This document shows positions 45,401 through 53,432 of a stretch of DNA of 64,000 nucleotides, in pieces. The stretch lies in the NCBI GenBank assembly GCA_049510975.1, contig JBEKYM010000018.1, positions 1-64,000 on the forward strand. The letters are read 5' to 3'. Made by a program: the position numbers and the translations under genes. The number at the start of each line of letters is the position of its first letter. The stretch's first letter is position 1. This DNA comes from JAKACA01 sp049510975. Lineage in GTDB: Bacteria > Actinomycetota > Acidimicrobiia > Acidimicrobiales > Bog-793. A model generated the notes under the pieces. The model searched no databases. It was not told where the DNA came from and saw only the letters and a list, made by a program, of their open reading frames with translations.

Positions 45401-47818
45401 AGCCTTGCCGATCTGCTCACGCTCGAGGCGAAGGGCCGTCTGGTAGTGCTCGAGGGCAAGCTGCACCTTGCCCCCGCGAGCGAGCGCCGTCCCGTAGTCG
45501 GTCTCGAAAGCGCTGCCGACCGACAGGTGGTGCTCGGTGGCGATCTGCGCCGCCGTCGCCAAGAAACCCGACGCATCGTCGTCGGCCTGCGCCGCCAATG
45601 CCAGGCGGGCAGCGCGATGGTTGGCTTGGAAGGACCGTTTCGGGTCGGTGGCGATCTCTCCGAGGGCGTAGTGGCGGGCGATGTCGTAGACGACTTCGGG
45701 GCGGTTGTCGCCGGTCTCCTGCAGCGCCCGCGCCAGCATCTCGTGCGCTTTCCTGGAAGCTCGCTCGTCGACCGAGGCGAGGAGCACGTCGCGCACGCCT
45801 TCGTGCAGGAACACGTAGCGCTCGCTGCCTTGTGCCTCGACGACGCGGGCGTTCGCCGCCTCGCCGAGTGCGACATGGACGTCGCCGGAGGGCCACCTCG
45901 TGATCGTCGCCAAGAGGTCGACGTTGAAGCTCGACCCGATGACCGAGGCCTCCGTCAGCAGCCAGCGCGTGGCCGGACGCAGGGCGTCGAGGCGGCGCAG
46001 CGCCAGCCCTCGCACGTCCGTCGGCAGGTCGAGGCTCGCAAGCGCCTCGGCATCGACCGAGAACGTGCCCCACGACGGCCTGAGCACGCCGGCCTCGAGC
46101 GCCGAGCGCAGGTACTCCACGGCGGCGGCGGGGTTGCCGCTCGCCCGGATCGTGATCTCGTTGGCGAGGCTCGACTCGAGATCGTCGCCGCCGAGCTGCC
46201 ACTTGAGGATCGCTTCGATCTGGTCGTCGGCGAGGGGGGCGAGCTCGATGCGCCGGCGCACGGACTCGCCCATCTCGGTGCGCAGCCGGGCGAGAGCGGG
46301 CGCGCTGGCGGGGTCGGTGCGGGCGGTGAGCACGATCGCCAATGGCAGGCGCTCGAGCTCCGGCGCCAGATACGACAGCACCCGATGGGTGGCGTCGTCG
46401 GCCAGGTGGGCGTTGTCGATCACGAGCATCGTCCCGCTCGTCGAGGCGAGGGCGACCGACATGAGCAAGTGGGCGGCTTCGATGACGGCGAACTCGTGGA
46501 AGCTCGCCTCCGGGCGGCGGTCGTCGTTCGCCGACAGGAAGCGGTCGAGGTCCCGCGAGAGGCCGACGAGCGAGTCGGCCGCCCCCGGGCGGTCGAGGCC
46601 CATCTCCTGGCGGAGGTGCGAGAGCGTGGCGGGGTCGCCGGTCTCGAGATCGGCGAGGAAGCGCCCGAGGGCTTGGGCGAGCGGCCCGAGCGGCCCGGGG
46701 TGGTCCGGGCCGATCTGGGTCTCGAGGACGGTCATGCCGTTGCCTCGGGCAATGAAGGCCAGCTCGGCCACGAGCCGGGTCTTGCCGCCGCCTGGATCGG
46801 ACTCGATGACGGCGGCCGAGCCGGTGCCCGACGTCCGCACGTCGTTGATCGTCTCGAGCAGTGCTGTCAGCTCGGTGTCGCGACCGACGAGAGCGACCAT
46901 GGTGGAGGGGCGGTCGGTGACCGAGTGGCCGAGGGGGGCGTCCTCGGCGAGGGTCCCGCGCCGGAGAGCTTCGATGTCGGAGAGCAGGGAGCCGGCGTCC
47001 TGGTAGCGGTCGTCGGGATCCTTGGCGAGGAGCCGGGCGATGATGCGTGACAGCTGCACCGACACGCTCGGCTCGAGCGAGCGGACGTCTGGCGGGGGCT
47101 GGGCGGCGTGCATGCGCACGATCTCGCCGGCGTCCTGTGCCCGGAACGGCGGCCACCCGGTGACGCACTCGAAGAGGACGGCACCGAGCGAGTACAGGTC
47201 CGAGCGGCGGTCAACCGGGCGCCGCATCATGCCGGTCTGCTCGGGAGCGCTGTAGAGCACGGTGCCGATGACGGCGTCCTCGGGCTGGCGCGTGCCGGTC
47301 TGCGTGGCGAGGCCGAAGTCGATGAGCACGGCTCGCCCGTCGGCCCGCAGCACGATGTTGCGCGGGGCGACGTCGCGGTGCACGAGACCGACGCGGTGGG
47401 CGACGTCGAGGGCGGAGGCGACGTCGGAGGCGACCGAGAGCACCCGTGCTTCGGGCAGGGCACCTTCCTCGTCGACGGCCTGGGCGAGCGTGCGCCCGCC
47501 GATGAGCTCCATCGCCAGATAGGCGACCCTGCCTTGCTCGCCGACTTCGTAGACCTTGCCGAGGCACGGGTGGCGGATCGCTGCCAGGATGGCCGCTTCG
47601 CGGCGGAAGTACAGGCGGGAGGGATCGTCCGGTCCGCTCAGCTCCTGGATCTTGACGGCGTACTCCTCGCCGTCGCGCACCGCCCGATATACAGCCGTCG
47701 CGGCCCCGCGACCAAGCTCTTCAACGAGCTCGAACCCGGGTATTGCGATCCTTGACGCCTCGGTAGGCACCTCTCCACCCATCCAAGGTTGTAGGAAAGC
47801 GGCCTCCACCTTGACCAC
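42407..47818 (-). CDS. Giant Ser/Thr kinase-AAA ATPase-GAF-GAF-GGDEF signalling protein
   Basis: This 1803-residue chain has, in order, a Hanks-type kinase (about 28-295), an AAA-type ATPase (about 305-640), a long helical TPR-like region (about 650-1200), two GAF domains (about 1265-1425 and 1445-1605) and a GGDEF domain (about 1635-1800). Kinase motifs are ELGRGAATAVYRAV, YAVKIQE, HRDVAPRN, IDFGLAT and SAPEQ, all active-looking; the ATPase has IESDPGGGKTRLV; the cyclase has LDIDHFKLVNDRFGH and RYGGEEFALV. The I-site position reads GSGD, so R is lost and product inhibition is probably absent. Kinase-ATPase-GAF chains usually end in a histidine kinase; here GGDEF replaces it. GTG 47818 has GGGAG 6 nt upstream. 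Confidence 0.9.
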   Translation of the reverse strand: MVKVEAAFLQPWMGGEVPTEASRIAIPGFELVEELGRGAATAVYRAVRDGEEYAVKIQELSGPDDPSRLYFRREAAILAAIRHPCLGKVYEVGEQGRVAYLAMELIGGRTLAQAVDEEGALPEARVLSVASDVASALDVAHRVGLVHRDVAPRNIVLRADGRAVLIDFGLATQTGTRQPEDAVIGTVLYSAPEQTGMMRRPVDRRSDLYSLGAVLFECVTGWPPFRAQDAGEIVRMHAAQPPPDVRSLEPSVSVQLSRIIARLLAKDPDDRYQDAGSLLSDIEALRRGTLAEDAPLGHSVTDRPSTMVALVGRDTELTALLETINDVRTSGTGSAAVIESDPGGGKTRLVAELAFIARGNGMTVLETQIGPDHPGPLGPLAQALGRFLADLETGDPATLSHLRQEMGLDRPGAADSLVGLSRDLDRFLSANDDRRPEASFHEFAVIEAAHLLMSVALASTSGTMLVIDNAHLADDATHRVLSYLAPELERLPLAIVLTARTDPASAPALARLRTEMGESVRRRIELAPLADDQIEAILKWQLGGDDLESSLANEITIRASGNPAAAVEYLRSALEAGVLRPSWGTFSVDAEALASLDLPTDVRGLALRRLDALRPATRWLLTEASVIGSSFNVDLLATITRWPSGDVHVALGEAANARVVEAQGSERYVFLHEGVRDVLLASVDERASRKAHEMLARALQETGDNRPEVVYDIARHYALGEIATDPKRSFQANHRAARLALAAQADDDASGFLATAAQIATEHHLSVGSAFETDYGTALARGGKVQLALEHYQTALRLEREQIGKARIHEHIARVYYAQSNGLMSLKHAREGLAELGAPLPTGNFLATLSTIWKCTLGLFLGITRLGFGRAKRGQRERVRLECRLLEVAGDAADLEHRSFLSVGVALRALLPANRLGHSREYVGVYAHLGVVLAQIRLVNFARIVARHTTRVAEKTKDHGTIVHAQLLEAISLEFQGESVRSQQVLADVLRNETRWLQPGEYLSGVLAACIGLGLRGRILEQVAWVEEATWHSGTATRIADGTVNGLDFIGIGIAGLLEQPTIGLERIGRVSERLASTHPSRISVAGYQVALTSFHFGLNELGAPFEEAVSKFRAQKLPPWNCPYNLSTFWIVHAYGRLSQALHAPEAERSERIRVAAKAVRELKIAARTPLMRAHYYAARTGLLVAKGRNQAALRASSKGQALLVGLDGPGVEMAIQMARSRALAGAGHAEESERMAVAAARLAEDLGITAFVRWVQPAMPERPRRGPFGQSVRHSMGGAPPRVSGFHAIGGGGVRVASRAARQLEALLQVGAAAARVLDPEELARLALDETVRILNAERALLFLTNENSGLVRPHLGRDAAGNDLKELTGYSSTIVDKVVATREAIVLTGTEEGAALGSESAVTHGLRSILVAPLQIEDRLLGVVYLDSRLAKGIFTSDDVEILSAITSNVAFALETARLAEMELSVASERRQREVAELLRDSMKTVGQSLEPRGVLRSILQTAVGALRADAGAILLADGERLEVAAAVGGGVTLPPEGYDLAKADQPEIAEALRSRKPLSVASVISERNSPLFGLLGRAGSFIVAPLVVRELAVGALVIIARRPNAFGQTQTEVAAALAGQGVIAYENAQLFARVQTLAQRDELSGVANRRYFFELAGRSFRDAREAAAPLSAMMLDIDHFKLVNDRFGHASGDDVIRAVAQRITKVIGSGDLVGRYGGEEFALVVQAPLHDAYDLAERLRRVISESPVATVAGPVEVTASVGVAEMGPRDADLGRLLQRTDAALYEAKGAGRDQVARAS

Positions 47819-47917
47819 TTTGGGCTCCCAACCAGCATACTCCCTGAGCAGGTAGACCTTGGTGTATCAGCACTCGACGGCACTCGGAGCTTGGATCCTG
47901 TGGCACGGCGGCCTTCC

Positions 47918-47935
47918 GGCGGCCATTCGGCCGCC
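47918..47935 (-). terminator. Hairpin after the GH18 gene
   Basis: ggcggcc-attc-ggccgcc is a perfect 7-bp stem with a 4-nt loop, 17 nt beyond the GH18 stop and before the kinase-GGDEF start. There is no U-tract, as is common in high-GC actinobacteria. Confidence 0.45.
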
Positions 47936-47952
47936 CCTGCGAGCGCCGGGGC

Positions 47953-49251
47953 TTAGGGCTGGTGGGCGAGCGGCAGTTTCACCACGGGTGATCCGCCCCC
48001 GAGCACGCTCACCATCTCCGGCTGGCCCTGCACCATGCCGAGCTCCCAGGCGCCGACGCCGGCGATGTGGAACTGGGCGGCGAGGGCCGTCTTGAGGGCA
48101 ATGGAAGTGGGGTTGTCGAACCACGTCTGATGCCATTTACGCGAGCGCCGGAAGATCGTATAGGGCGTGTCGGTGATGGGATCCCACAACGGCTTGTGAC
48201 CATTGACCGTGATGGAGGCGGCGATCTGGGCGTAGGTGACGGCGTACGGCGGCCCGTCGGCCTCGGCTCCCGGCTTCGGCCCCTCGGCGGGAAAGTCGTA
48301 GCCGTAGAAGGGAACGCCGAGGATGACCTTGGCGCGAAGGCCGGCGCCGGCATAGGTGGCGAGGGCGCTCACGACGCTCAGTCCCGTCCCGGTCAGGGGA
48401 GCGTTGGCGGAGGGAACCTCGGTGTTGTCCATGTCGTAGGCCATGACGAACAGCTGGTCGACGAGTGGCGCCAGCGCCGGCACGTCGAAGAACCCCGTCG
48501 TGTCCTGCACCGATTGCGGGTAGGTGTTGAGCATGATCGACCAGCTGCGGTCGAGCGCACCGAGGCGCGCCGAGAAGGCCGAGACGAAGCTCACAAAACC
48601 CGCCCGGTCCAAGGCATCCTGGCCCTCGAGATCGAGATCGACGCCGTCGAAGCCGAATTGTGTCAGCAAGGGCGCCAATTGATCGGCGAGCCGCGTTCCC
48701 GCCGCCGGGTGGCTGGAGAGGGCGCCGAGCACCGCCTGGCTCTCGGCGAAGACGCTCAACAGGACCCGGTCCCCGCCGGCGTGCCCGGCCGCCACGAGGT
48801 CGCCGGCTCCTCCGTCCTCGAGCGAGCTCCAGCCGCTCGGCGAAGCGGACTGCACGATCGACCCCTTGGCGTTCACGTCGAGGGCGGAGTACACGAGGTC
48901 CGTGAACGCTCCCAGGTCCGTCGAGCTCAGCGAGCCGAGCTCGTAGTAGGGCACAAAACCCACCACCTGGTGACGCGCCAGCGGCTGCCGGTACGGCCGG
49001 CGGCCGAGGGACGGAGCCGGAGCCCCGGCCGTGGTGGGGAGCACGGCGTTCACGGCGCGCTGGGCGGCGACGACGGTGCGAGCCTCCTCGGCGGCGTACG
49101 GGTTCGTCGTCGTCGGGATGGTGGCAGCCGTCGTCGAGGGCGGCCCGATGCCGCTGTGGTGGCCGCCGGCAACCACGCCGGCGATGACGAGAATGCCGAC
49201 GAGAGCGACCGTGGCGGCGATGGCGATGCCAGTCCGTCGGCGTGGTGTCAT
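47953..49251 (-). CDS. Secreted or membrane-anchored glycoside hydrolase family 18 protein
   Basis: The 432-residue protein starts with a basic stretch and a hydrophobic segment (IAIAATVALVGILVIAGVVA, residues 9-28), a signal anchor. A Thr/Pro linker follows, then a GH18 TIM barrel. The catalytic DxxDxDxE motif is intact in FGFDGVDLDLEGQD; MAYDMDN and VPFYGYDF are further GH18 blocks. It resembles spore-cortex or cell-wall GH18 proteins (YaaH-like) as much as chitinases, so the glycan may be peptidoglycan; this is undecided. A TACGCT hexamer ends 9 nt before the ATG. Confidence 0.87.
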   Translation of the reverse strand: MTPRRRTGIAIAATVALVGILVIAGVVAGGHHSGIGPPSTTAATIPTTTNPYAAEEARTVVAAQRAVNAVLPTTAGAPAPSLGRRPYRQPLARHQVVGFVPYYELGSLSSTDLGAFTDLVYSALDVNAKGSIVQSASPSGWSSLEDGGAGDLVAAGHAGGDRVLLSVFAESQAVLGALSSHPAAGTRLADQLAPLLTQFGFDGVDLDLEGQDALDRAGFVSFVSAFSARLGALDRSWSIMLNTYPQSVQDTTGFFDVPALAPLVDQLFVMAYDMDNTEVPSANAPLTGTGLSVVSALATYAGAGLRAKVILGVPFYGYDFPAEGPKPGAEADGPPYAVTYAQIAASITVNGHKPLWDPITDTPYTIFRRSRKWHQTWFDNPTSIALKTALAAQFHIAGVGAWELGMVQGQPEMVSVLGGGSPVVKLPLAHQP

Positions 49252-49260
49252 GGCGCGCCG

Positions 49261-49266
49261 AGCGTA
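49261..49266 (-). promoter_or_regulatory. Candidate -10 (TACGCT) for the GH18 gene
   Basis: TACGCT is followed by 9 nt and then ATG 49251. The divergent PIN/TRAM gene carries the same hexamer at 49340. Confidence 0.35.
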
Positions 49267-49339
49267 CCGGTGGCACCTGGGGGCCGGGTGCCGGGTGCCG
49301 AGTGGCCACCCGTGCCGTTGGCGGCCGGCGGAGCGTCGT

Positions 49340-49345
49340 TACGCT
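49340..49345 (+). promoter_or_regulatory. Candidate -10 (TACGCT) for the PIN/TRAM gene
   Basis: TACGCT is followed by 8 nt and then ATG 49354. A GTAGGG just before the ATG could also serve as a weak ribosome site. Confidence 0.35.
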
Positions 49346-49353
49346 CGTAGGGA

Positions 49354-50427
49354 ATGGTCTTCGTCGAGATTCTCCGGCTCATCATGGTGGTCGGTGGCGC
49401 CCTCGTCGGCCTGTCGATCGCCGGCAACGACTCCTCGAGTGGCCGCGTGCTCGGTGCGACCATCGGGGTGCTCGTCGCCTACGTCATCGGCGGTGCGGCC
49501 GGCCGGCTCCTCGAACGCGTGTCGCAGAAGGCGAACCGGCGCTGGCGCGACGTTCCCGCCACCGAGATCCTCGCCGGCGCCGTCCTCGGCGGTGTCGGGC
49601 TCCTCGTCGGCGTCGTGTTCTGCATCCCGTTGTTCGTCTTCGTGAAGCAGGACTACGACTACCCGATCGCCGCCGCAGCCTCCTGGGTGGTCGGCTACCT
49701 CGGCCTGCGCGTCGGGATGTCGAAGGGCCGGCAGCTGTCCGATGCCGCCCGGCTGTCGCGGCGGCTCTCGATCGGCGACGACGACGTCAAGCCGGGGGCG
49801 GTCATGGTGGACACGTCGGCCGTCATGGACCGGGCGTTTCTCGTGCTCGGGCGCGCCGGCCTGCTCGGCAACGAGATCCTCGTGCCCGAACCGGTGGCCG
49901 ACGAGCTGGCGACCCTGGCAGAGGCCCCCGACCCAGTGGCCTCACGCCGGGCCCGGCGCGGTCTCGAGGCGCTCGAGGTCATCCGCCAAGCCGGCGTCAC
50001 CGTCACGGTCGTGGCCGGCGACGTCCCCTCAGCCTCGATGACCGAGGAGAAAGTCCTTGCCCTCGCCGACCGCATGGGGTGCCGGATCGTGACGTCCTCG
50101 GCTGACGTCGCACGCCAGCAGGCGAGCCTCAACGTCCCCATTCTCGACATCCGGGCCCTGCTCGTCGACCTCGCTCCCGATCACATCCCCGGCGAACGGC
50201 TCCGTGTGGATCTCGTGCGGGCGGGCAAGCAGCCGCGCCAAGCCGTCGGCTACCTGCCGGACGGGGACATGGTTGTGGTGAACGACGCCGCCCACCGCAT
50301 CGGCGAGGACGCCGTCGAGATCTCGGTGCTCTCGACCCGCCCGACGACCCAGGGTCTCATCGTGTTCGGCCAGGCGATCGACGACGACTGGGACGCCGAT
50401 CAGCCCAGCCGGGTCACAGGCGCTTGA
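49354..50427 (+). CDS. PIN/TRAM domain membrane protein (YacL-like)
   Basis: The 357-residue protein has about four N-terminal transmembrane segments (residues 5-125), a PIN nuclease domain (about 145-265, first acidic residue in VMVDTSAVMDR, later ones in VADELATLAE and IVTSSADVARQQ) and a C-terminal TRAM RNA-binding domain (about 280-345). This is the YacL/PilT-N layout found across Gram-positive bacteria. RNA cleavage at the membrane is the likely activity, with unknown target. The 3' end overlaps the convergent pntB by 14 bp. Confidence 0.9.
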   Translation: MVFVEILRLIMVVGGALVGLSIAGNDSSSGRVLGATIGVLVAYVIGGAAGRLLERVSQKANRRWRDVPATEILAGAVLGGVGLLVGVVFCIPLFVFVKQDYDYPIAAAASWVVGYLGLRVGMSKGRQLSDAARLSRRLSIGDDDVKPGAVMVDTSAVMDRAFLVLGRAGLLGNEILVPEPVADELATLAEAPDPVASRRARRGLEALEVIRQAGVTVTVVAGDVPSASMTEEKVLALADRMGCRIVTSSADVARQQASLNVPILDIRALLVDLAPDHIPGERLRVDLVRAGKQPRQAVGYLPDGDMVVVNDAAHRIGEDAVEISVLSTRPTTQGLIVFGQAIDDDWDADQPSRVTGA

Positions 50428-51799
50428 CAGCCGCCACGAGCTTGGCGAGCGAGTCCTTGGCGTCGCCGAAGAGCAGCGTCGTCTTCGGGTCGAAGAGGAG
50501 CTCGTTGTCGATGCCGGCGAACCCGGGGCGCATCGACCGCTTCAGGAACACGATGTTCTTCGCCTCGTCGACCGCCAGGATGGGCATCCCGTAGATGGGG
50601 CTGCCGGGCGAGTTCTTCGCCGCCGGGTTGACGACGTCGTTGGCGCCGACGACGAGGGCGACGTCGGCGGTCTGGAACTCCGGGTTGGCGTCGTCCATCT
50701 CCTTCAGCTGGTCGTAGGGGACGTTCGCTTCGGCAAGGAGCACGTTCATGTGACCGGGCATGCGGCCGGCAACCGGGTGGATGGCGTAGATGACCTCGAC
50801 GCCGCGTGACTCGAGGAGCTCGGCGAGCTCGCGGGCGGTGTGCTGCGCCTGGGCGACCGCCAGCCCGTAGCCCGGCACGATGATGACCTTGTTCGAGTAG
50901 GCGAGGAGCACGGCGATGTCGTCGGCGTTGGCCGAGCGGACCGTGCGGTCGCCGCCGCCCTCGGTGCCGGCGGTGGCCGTGATCACCGAACCGAAGGCGC
51001 TGAACAAGATGTTGGGGAGCGAACGGCCCATCGCCGCGCTCATCATCCGCGTGAGCAAGGTTCCGGAGGCACCGACGAGCGTTCCTGCCACGACGAGCAC
51101 GACGGAGTGCAGGACGAAGCCGCTCGCCGCCACCGCCAACCCCGTGAACGAGTTCAGCAGGGAGATGAGCACGGGCACGTCCGCCCCCCCGATGGGCAGC
51201 ACGAAGGCGATGCCGAACAGGAGCGCCAGCACGCAGACGGCCGTGACGAGCCAGGTGTGCGGGCTGACGCAGGCGGTGACACCCAGCCCGAGGATGGCCA
51301 CCCCCACGATGCCGTTCATCACCTGCTGGCCCGGGTAGGTGATGGGCCGGCCGGTCACGAGCTCCTGCAGCTTGGCGAAGGCGATGACCGAGCCGGAGAA
51401 CGAGACGCTGCCGATGATGACGCCGAAGAGCACTTCGACGACCTGGTAGACGGCGAGGCCGGAAGCCGGCGCTTTCAAGAACGTCGCCAGGGCGATCAGG
51501 GCGGCGGCACCACCGCCGACGCCGTTGAAGGCCGCCACCATCTGCGGGATGGCTGTCATCTTCACGAGGCGAGCGGCAGGAAACCCGATCACCGCGCCGA
51601 GCGCCATCGCACCGGCCATGAGCCCGAAGCGCGACAGCCCTGGCGTGGCGAACGTCATCCCGATGGCGATGGCCATGCCGGCCGCCCCGATGAGGTTGCC
51701 CGCCCGCGCCGTCTTCGGTCCGGAGAGGCCGCTCAGGGCGACGATGAAGCAGACGGCGGCGATGAGGTACGCCAGGCGGATGCCGGTGTCGAGGCTCAT
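50414..51799 (-). CDS. pntB: NAD(P) transhydrogenase subunit beta
   Basis: PntB carries about nine membrane helices of the proton channel (domain II) and the NADP(H)-binding domain III. The 461-residue product has the dIII signature VIIVPGYGLAVAQAQH, HPVAGRMPGHMNVLLAEANVPYD, VALVVGANDVVNPAA and VFLKRSMRPGFAG. It couples hydride transfer between NADH and NADP+ to proton flow. ATG 51799 overlaps the alpha2 stop as ATGA. Confidence 0.96.
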   Translation of the reverse strand: MSLDTGIRLAYLIAAVCFIVALSGLSGPKTARAGNLIGAAGMAIAIGMTFATPGLSRFGLMAGAMALGAVIGFPAARLVKMTAIPQMVAAFNGVGGGAAALIALATFLKAPASGLAVYQVVEVLFGVIIGSVSFSGSVIAFAKLQELVTGRPITYPGQQVMNGIVGVAILGLGVTACVSPHTWLVTAVCVLALLFGIAFVLPIGGADVPVLISLLNSFTGLAVAASGFVLHSVVLVVAGTLVGASGTLLTRMMSAAMGRSLPNILFSAFGSVITATAGTEGGGDRTVRSANADDIAVLLAYSNKVIIVPGYGLAVAQAQHTARELAELLESRGVEVIYAIHPVAGRMPGHMNVLLAEANVPYDQLKEMDDANPEFQTADVALVVGANDVVNPAAKNSPGSPIYGMPILAVDEAKNIVFLKRSMRPGFAGIDNELLFDPKTTLLFGDAKDSLAKLVAAVKRL

Positions 51800-52122
51800 G
51801 ACTTGCCCTCGCCGTCAGGCGTCTTGCCGGGGGCCGGGGCCCGTCCCTTGAACATCTCCAGCATGCGGTCGGTGACGACGAAACCGCCCACGACGTTGAT
51901 CGTCGCCAGCACCACCGCAGCGAAACCGAGGCCCGTCTCGAGAGCGCCGTGGGCGGTCCCGAGCACGATCATCGAGCCCACGAGGACGACTCCGTGGATG
52001 GCGTTGGTGCCGGACATGAGGGGCGTGTGGAGGATGCTCGGGACCTTGGAGATGACCTCGAAGCCGACGAAGGCCGAGAGCACGAAGATCGTGACGAGCG
52101 TGAGGATGTCGGAGCCGTTCAC
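51796..52122 (-). CDS. pntAB: NAD(P) transhydrogenase subunit alpha2 (membrane part)
   Basis: The 108-residue protein has three hydrophobic segments (LVTIFVLSAFVGFEVI, GVVLVGSMIVLG, FAAVVLATINVVGGFVV) and VPSILHTPLMSGTNAIHG, the conserved loop of the alpha-subunit membrane domain. It is the separate second part of a split PntA. It is coupled by ATGA overlaps to both neighbours. Confidence 0.93.
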   Translation of the reverse strand: MNGSDILTLVTIFVLSAFVGFEVISKVPSILHTPLMSGTNAIHGVVLVGSMIVLGTAHGALETGLGFAAVVLATINVVGGFVVTDRMLEMFKGRAPAPGKTPDGEGKS

Positions 52123-53255
52123 GGCCGTTCTCCTTCGAGCAGCGCTCGGGTGGGCTCGTGCCTCACCTCACCACCGAAGGTGACGCAGGTGCCGGCGATG
52201 ATCTCGTCTGCGAAGTCCGGGGCGAAGGCCCCCTCGACGACGAAGAGCCCGAGCAGCTCGGCGATGTTGCGGGCGTAGAGGAAGCTGGCATGGGTCGCCA
52301 TCGTGCTCGCGAGGTTGCTGGCCCCGTAGATGGTCACGTTGTTGACGACCACGTCCTTGCCGGCTTCGGAGAGCTCGCAGTTGCCGCCCGTCTCGGCCGC
52401 CAGGTCGACGATGACGCTGCCGGGCTTCATGCGGTGCACCATCTCGGCGGTCACGAGCAGGGGCGCTCGGCGTCCGGGGATGGCGGCTGTGGTGACGACG
52501 GCGTCAGCGGCCGCCACCTCGTTGCCGATGAGCTCCCGCTGGCGGGCGAGGAACTCCTCGGACTGCTCGCGGGCGTAGCCGCCTTCGCCCTCCTGGGTCT
52601 CGAGCTCGAGCTCGACGAAGGTGGCGCCGAGCGACTTCACCTCGTCGCGGGCTGCCGGGCGGACGTCGTAGGCGCGCACGACGGCACCGAGGCGCCGCGT
52701 CGTGGCGATCGCCTGCAGCCCGGCGACGCCGGCACCGAGGACGAGCACCTTGGCCGGCGGGACCGTGCCGGCCGCCGTCATGAACATCGGGAAGAACCGC
52801 GGGAGCCGCTCGGCGGCGATGAGGCCGCCTCGGTAACCCGTGACGGTGGCCTGCGAAGAGAGCGCGTCCATCGCCTGGGCACGGCTGATGCGGGGCAACA
52901 GGTCGAGGGCGAACGCCCCGATCCGGCGGCTGGCCAGCACCCGTACGACCTCGAGGTTGCTCGCGGGCTGCAGGAGGCAGATCAGGTTCGAGCCCTCTGG
53001 CAGCAGCGCAGCCTCCTCCAGGCTCGGTGCCTGCACTTTGCACACGACGTCGACGTCGGCGTACAGGGCGTCCTTGGAGGCGGCGACGGCAGCACCGGCG
53101 TCGGCGTAGAGGGCGTCGTCGAAGAGGGCACCTTCGCCGGCGCCTGCCTCGATCGTGACCTCGATACCGCTCGGCTGCAGCCGCTTGACCGTCTCGGGGA
53201 CGGCCGCCACCCGCCGCTCGCCGGGCGCGGACTCGCGTGGGACAGCCACATGCAT
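52119..53255 (-). CDS. pntAA: NAD(P) transhydrogenase subunit alpha1 (NAD-binding)
   Basis: The 378-residue cytoplasmic subunit resembles alanine dehydrogenase: MHVAVPRESAPGERRVAAVP at the start, YRGGLIAAERLPRFFPMFMTAAGTVPPAKVL, the Rossmann motif VLVLGAGVAGLQAIATTRRLGA and GRRAPLLVTAEMVHRMKPGSVIVDLAAETGGNCE. ATG 53255 gives the family N-terminus; the frame continues upstream without similarity. The three-gene pntAA-pntAB-pntB form is typical of actinobacteria and alphaproteobacteria. Confidence 0.95.
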   Translation of the reverse strand: MHVAVPRESAPGERRVAAVPETVKRLQPSGIEVTIEAGAGEGALFDDALYADAGAAVAASKDALYADVDVVCKVQAPSLEEAALLPEGSNLICLLQPASNLEVVRVLASRRIGAFALDLLPRISRAQAMDALSSQATVTGYRGGLIAAERLPRFFPMFMTAAGTVPPAKVLVLGAGVAGLQAIATTRRLGAVVRAYDVRPAARDEVKSLGATFVELELETQEGEGGYAREQSEEFLARQRELIGNEVAAADAVVTTAAIPGRRAPLLVTAEMVHRMKPGSVIVDLAAETGGNCELSEAGKDVVVNNVTIYGASNLASTMATHASFLYARNIAELLGLFVVEGAFAPDFADEIIAGTCVTFGGEVRHEPTRALLEGERP

Positions 53256-53342
53256 GGGCGGAGGTTTAGCAAACCGTGGCGCTCGTGTGCGACCTTCGGC
53301 CGCCCGCGAGGGCTCCGTGCGGCGCAACGACGTGCGGTGCCT

Positions 53343-53348
53343 TACAAT
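53343..53348 (+). promoter_or_regulatory. Candidate -10 (TACAAT) for the GAF-GGDEF gene
   Basis: TACAAT is close to the consensus -10 and lies in the 177-bp gap between divergent pntAA and the GAF-GGDEF gene. It would give a leader of about 80 nt; no good -35 is seen. Confidence 0.3.
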
Positions 53349-53432
53349 TCCCTCCGACGATTGTGGGGGTAACGGTGCCGACGCAACCCGGAGACCGAGA
53401 CGTGCGCCGGTGGCGCCGGCGGGTCGCGCGCC

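Noticed and set aside
42176..47050. 1624-codon open frame on the plus strand, antisense to the kinase-GGDEF gene
   Set aside because: High-GC third positions leave the antisense frame open. The translation has no domain motif and is rich in Arg/Gly/Glu, while the minus strand has five recognisable domains.
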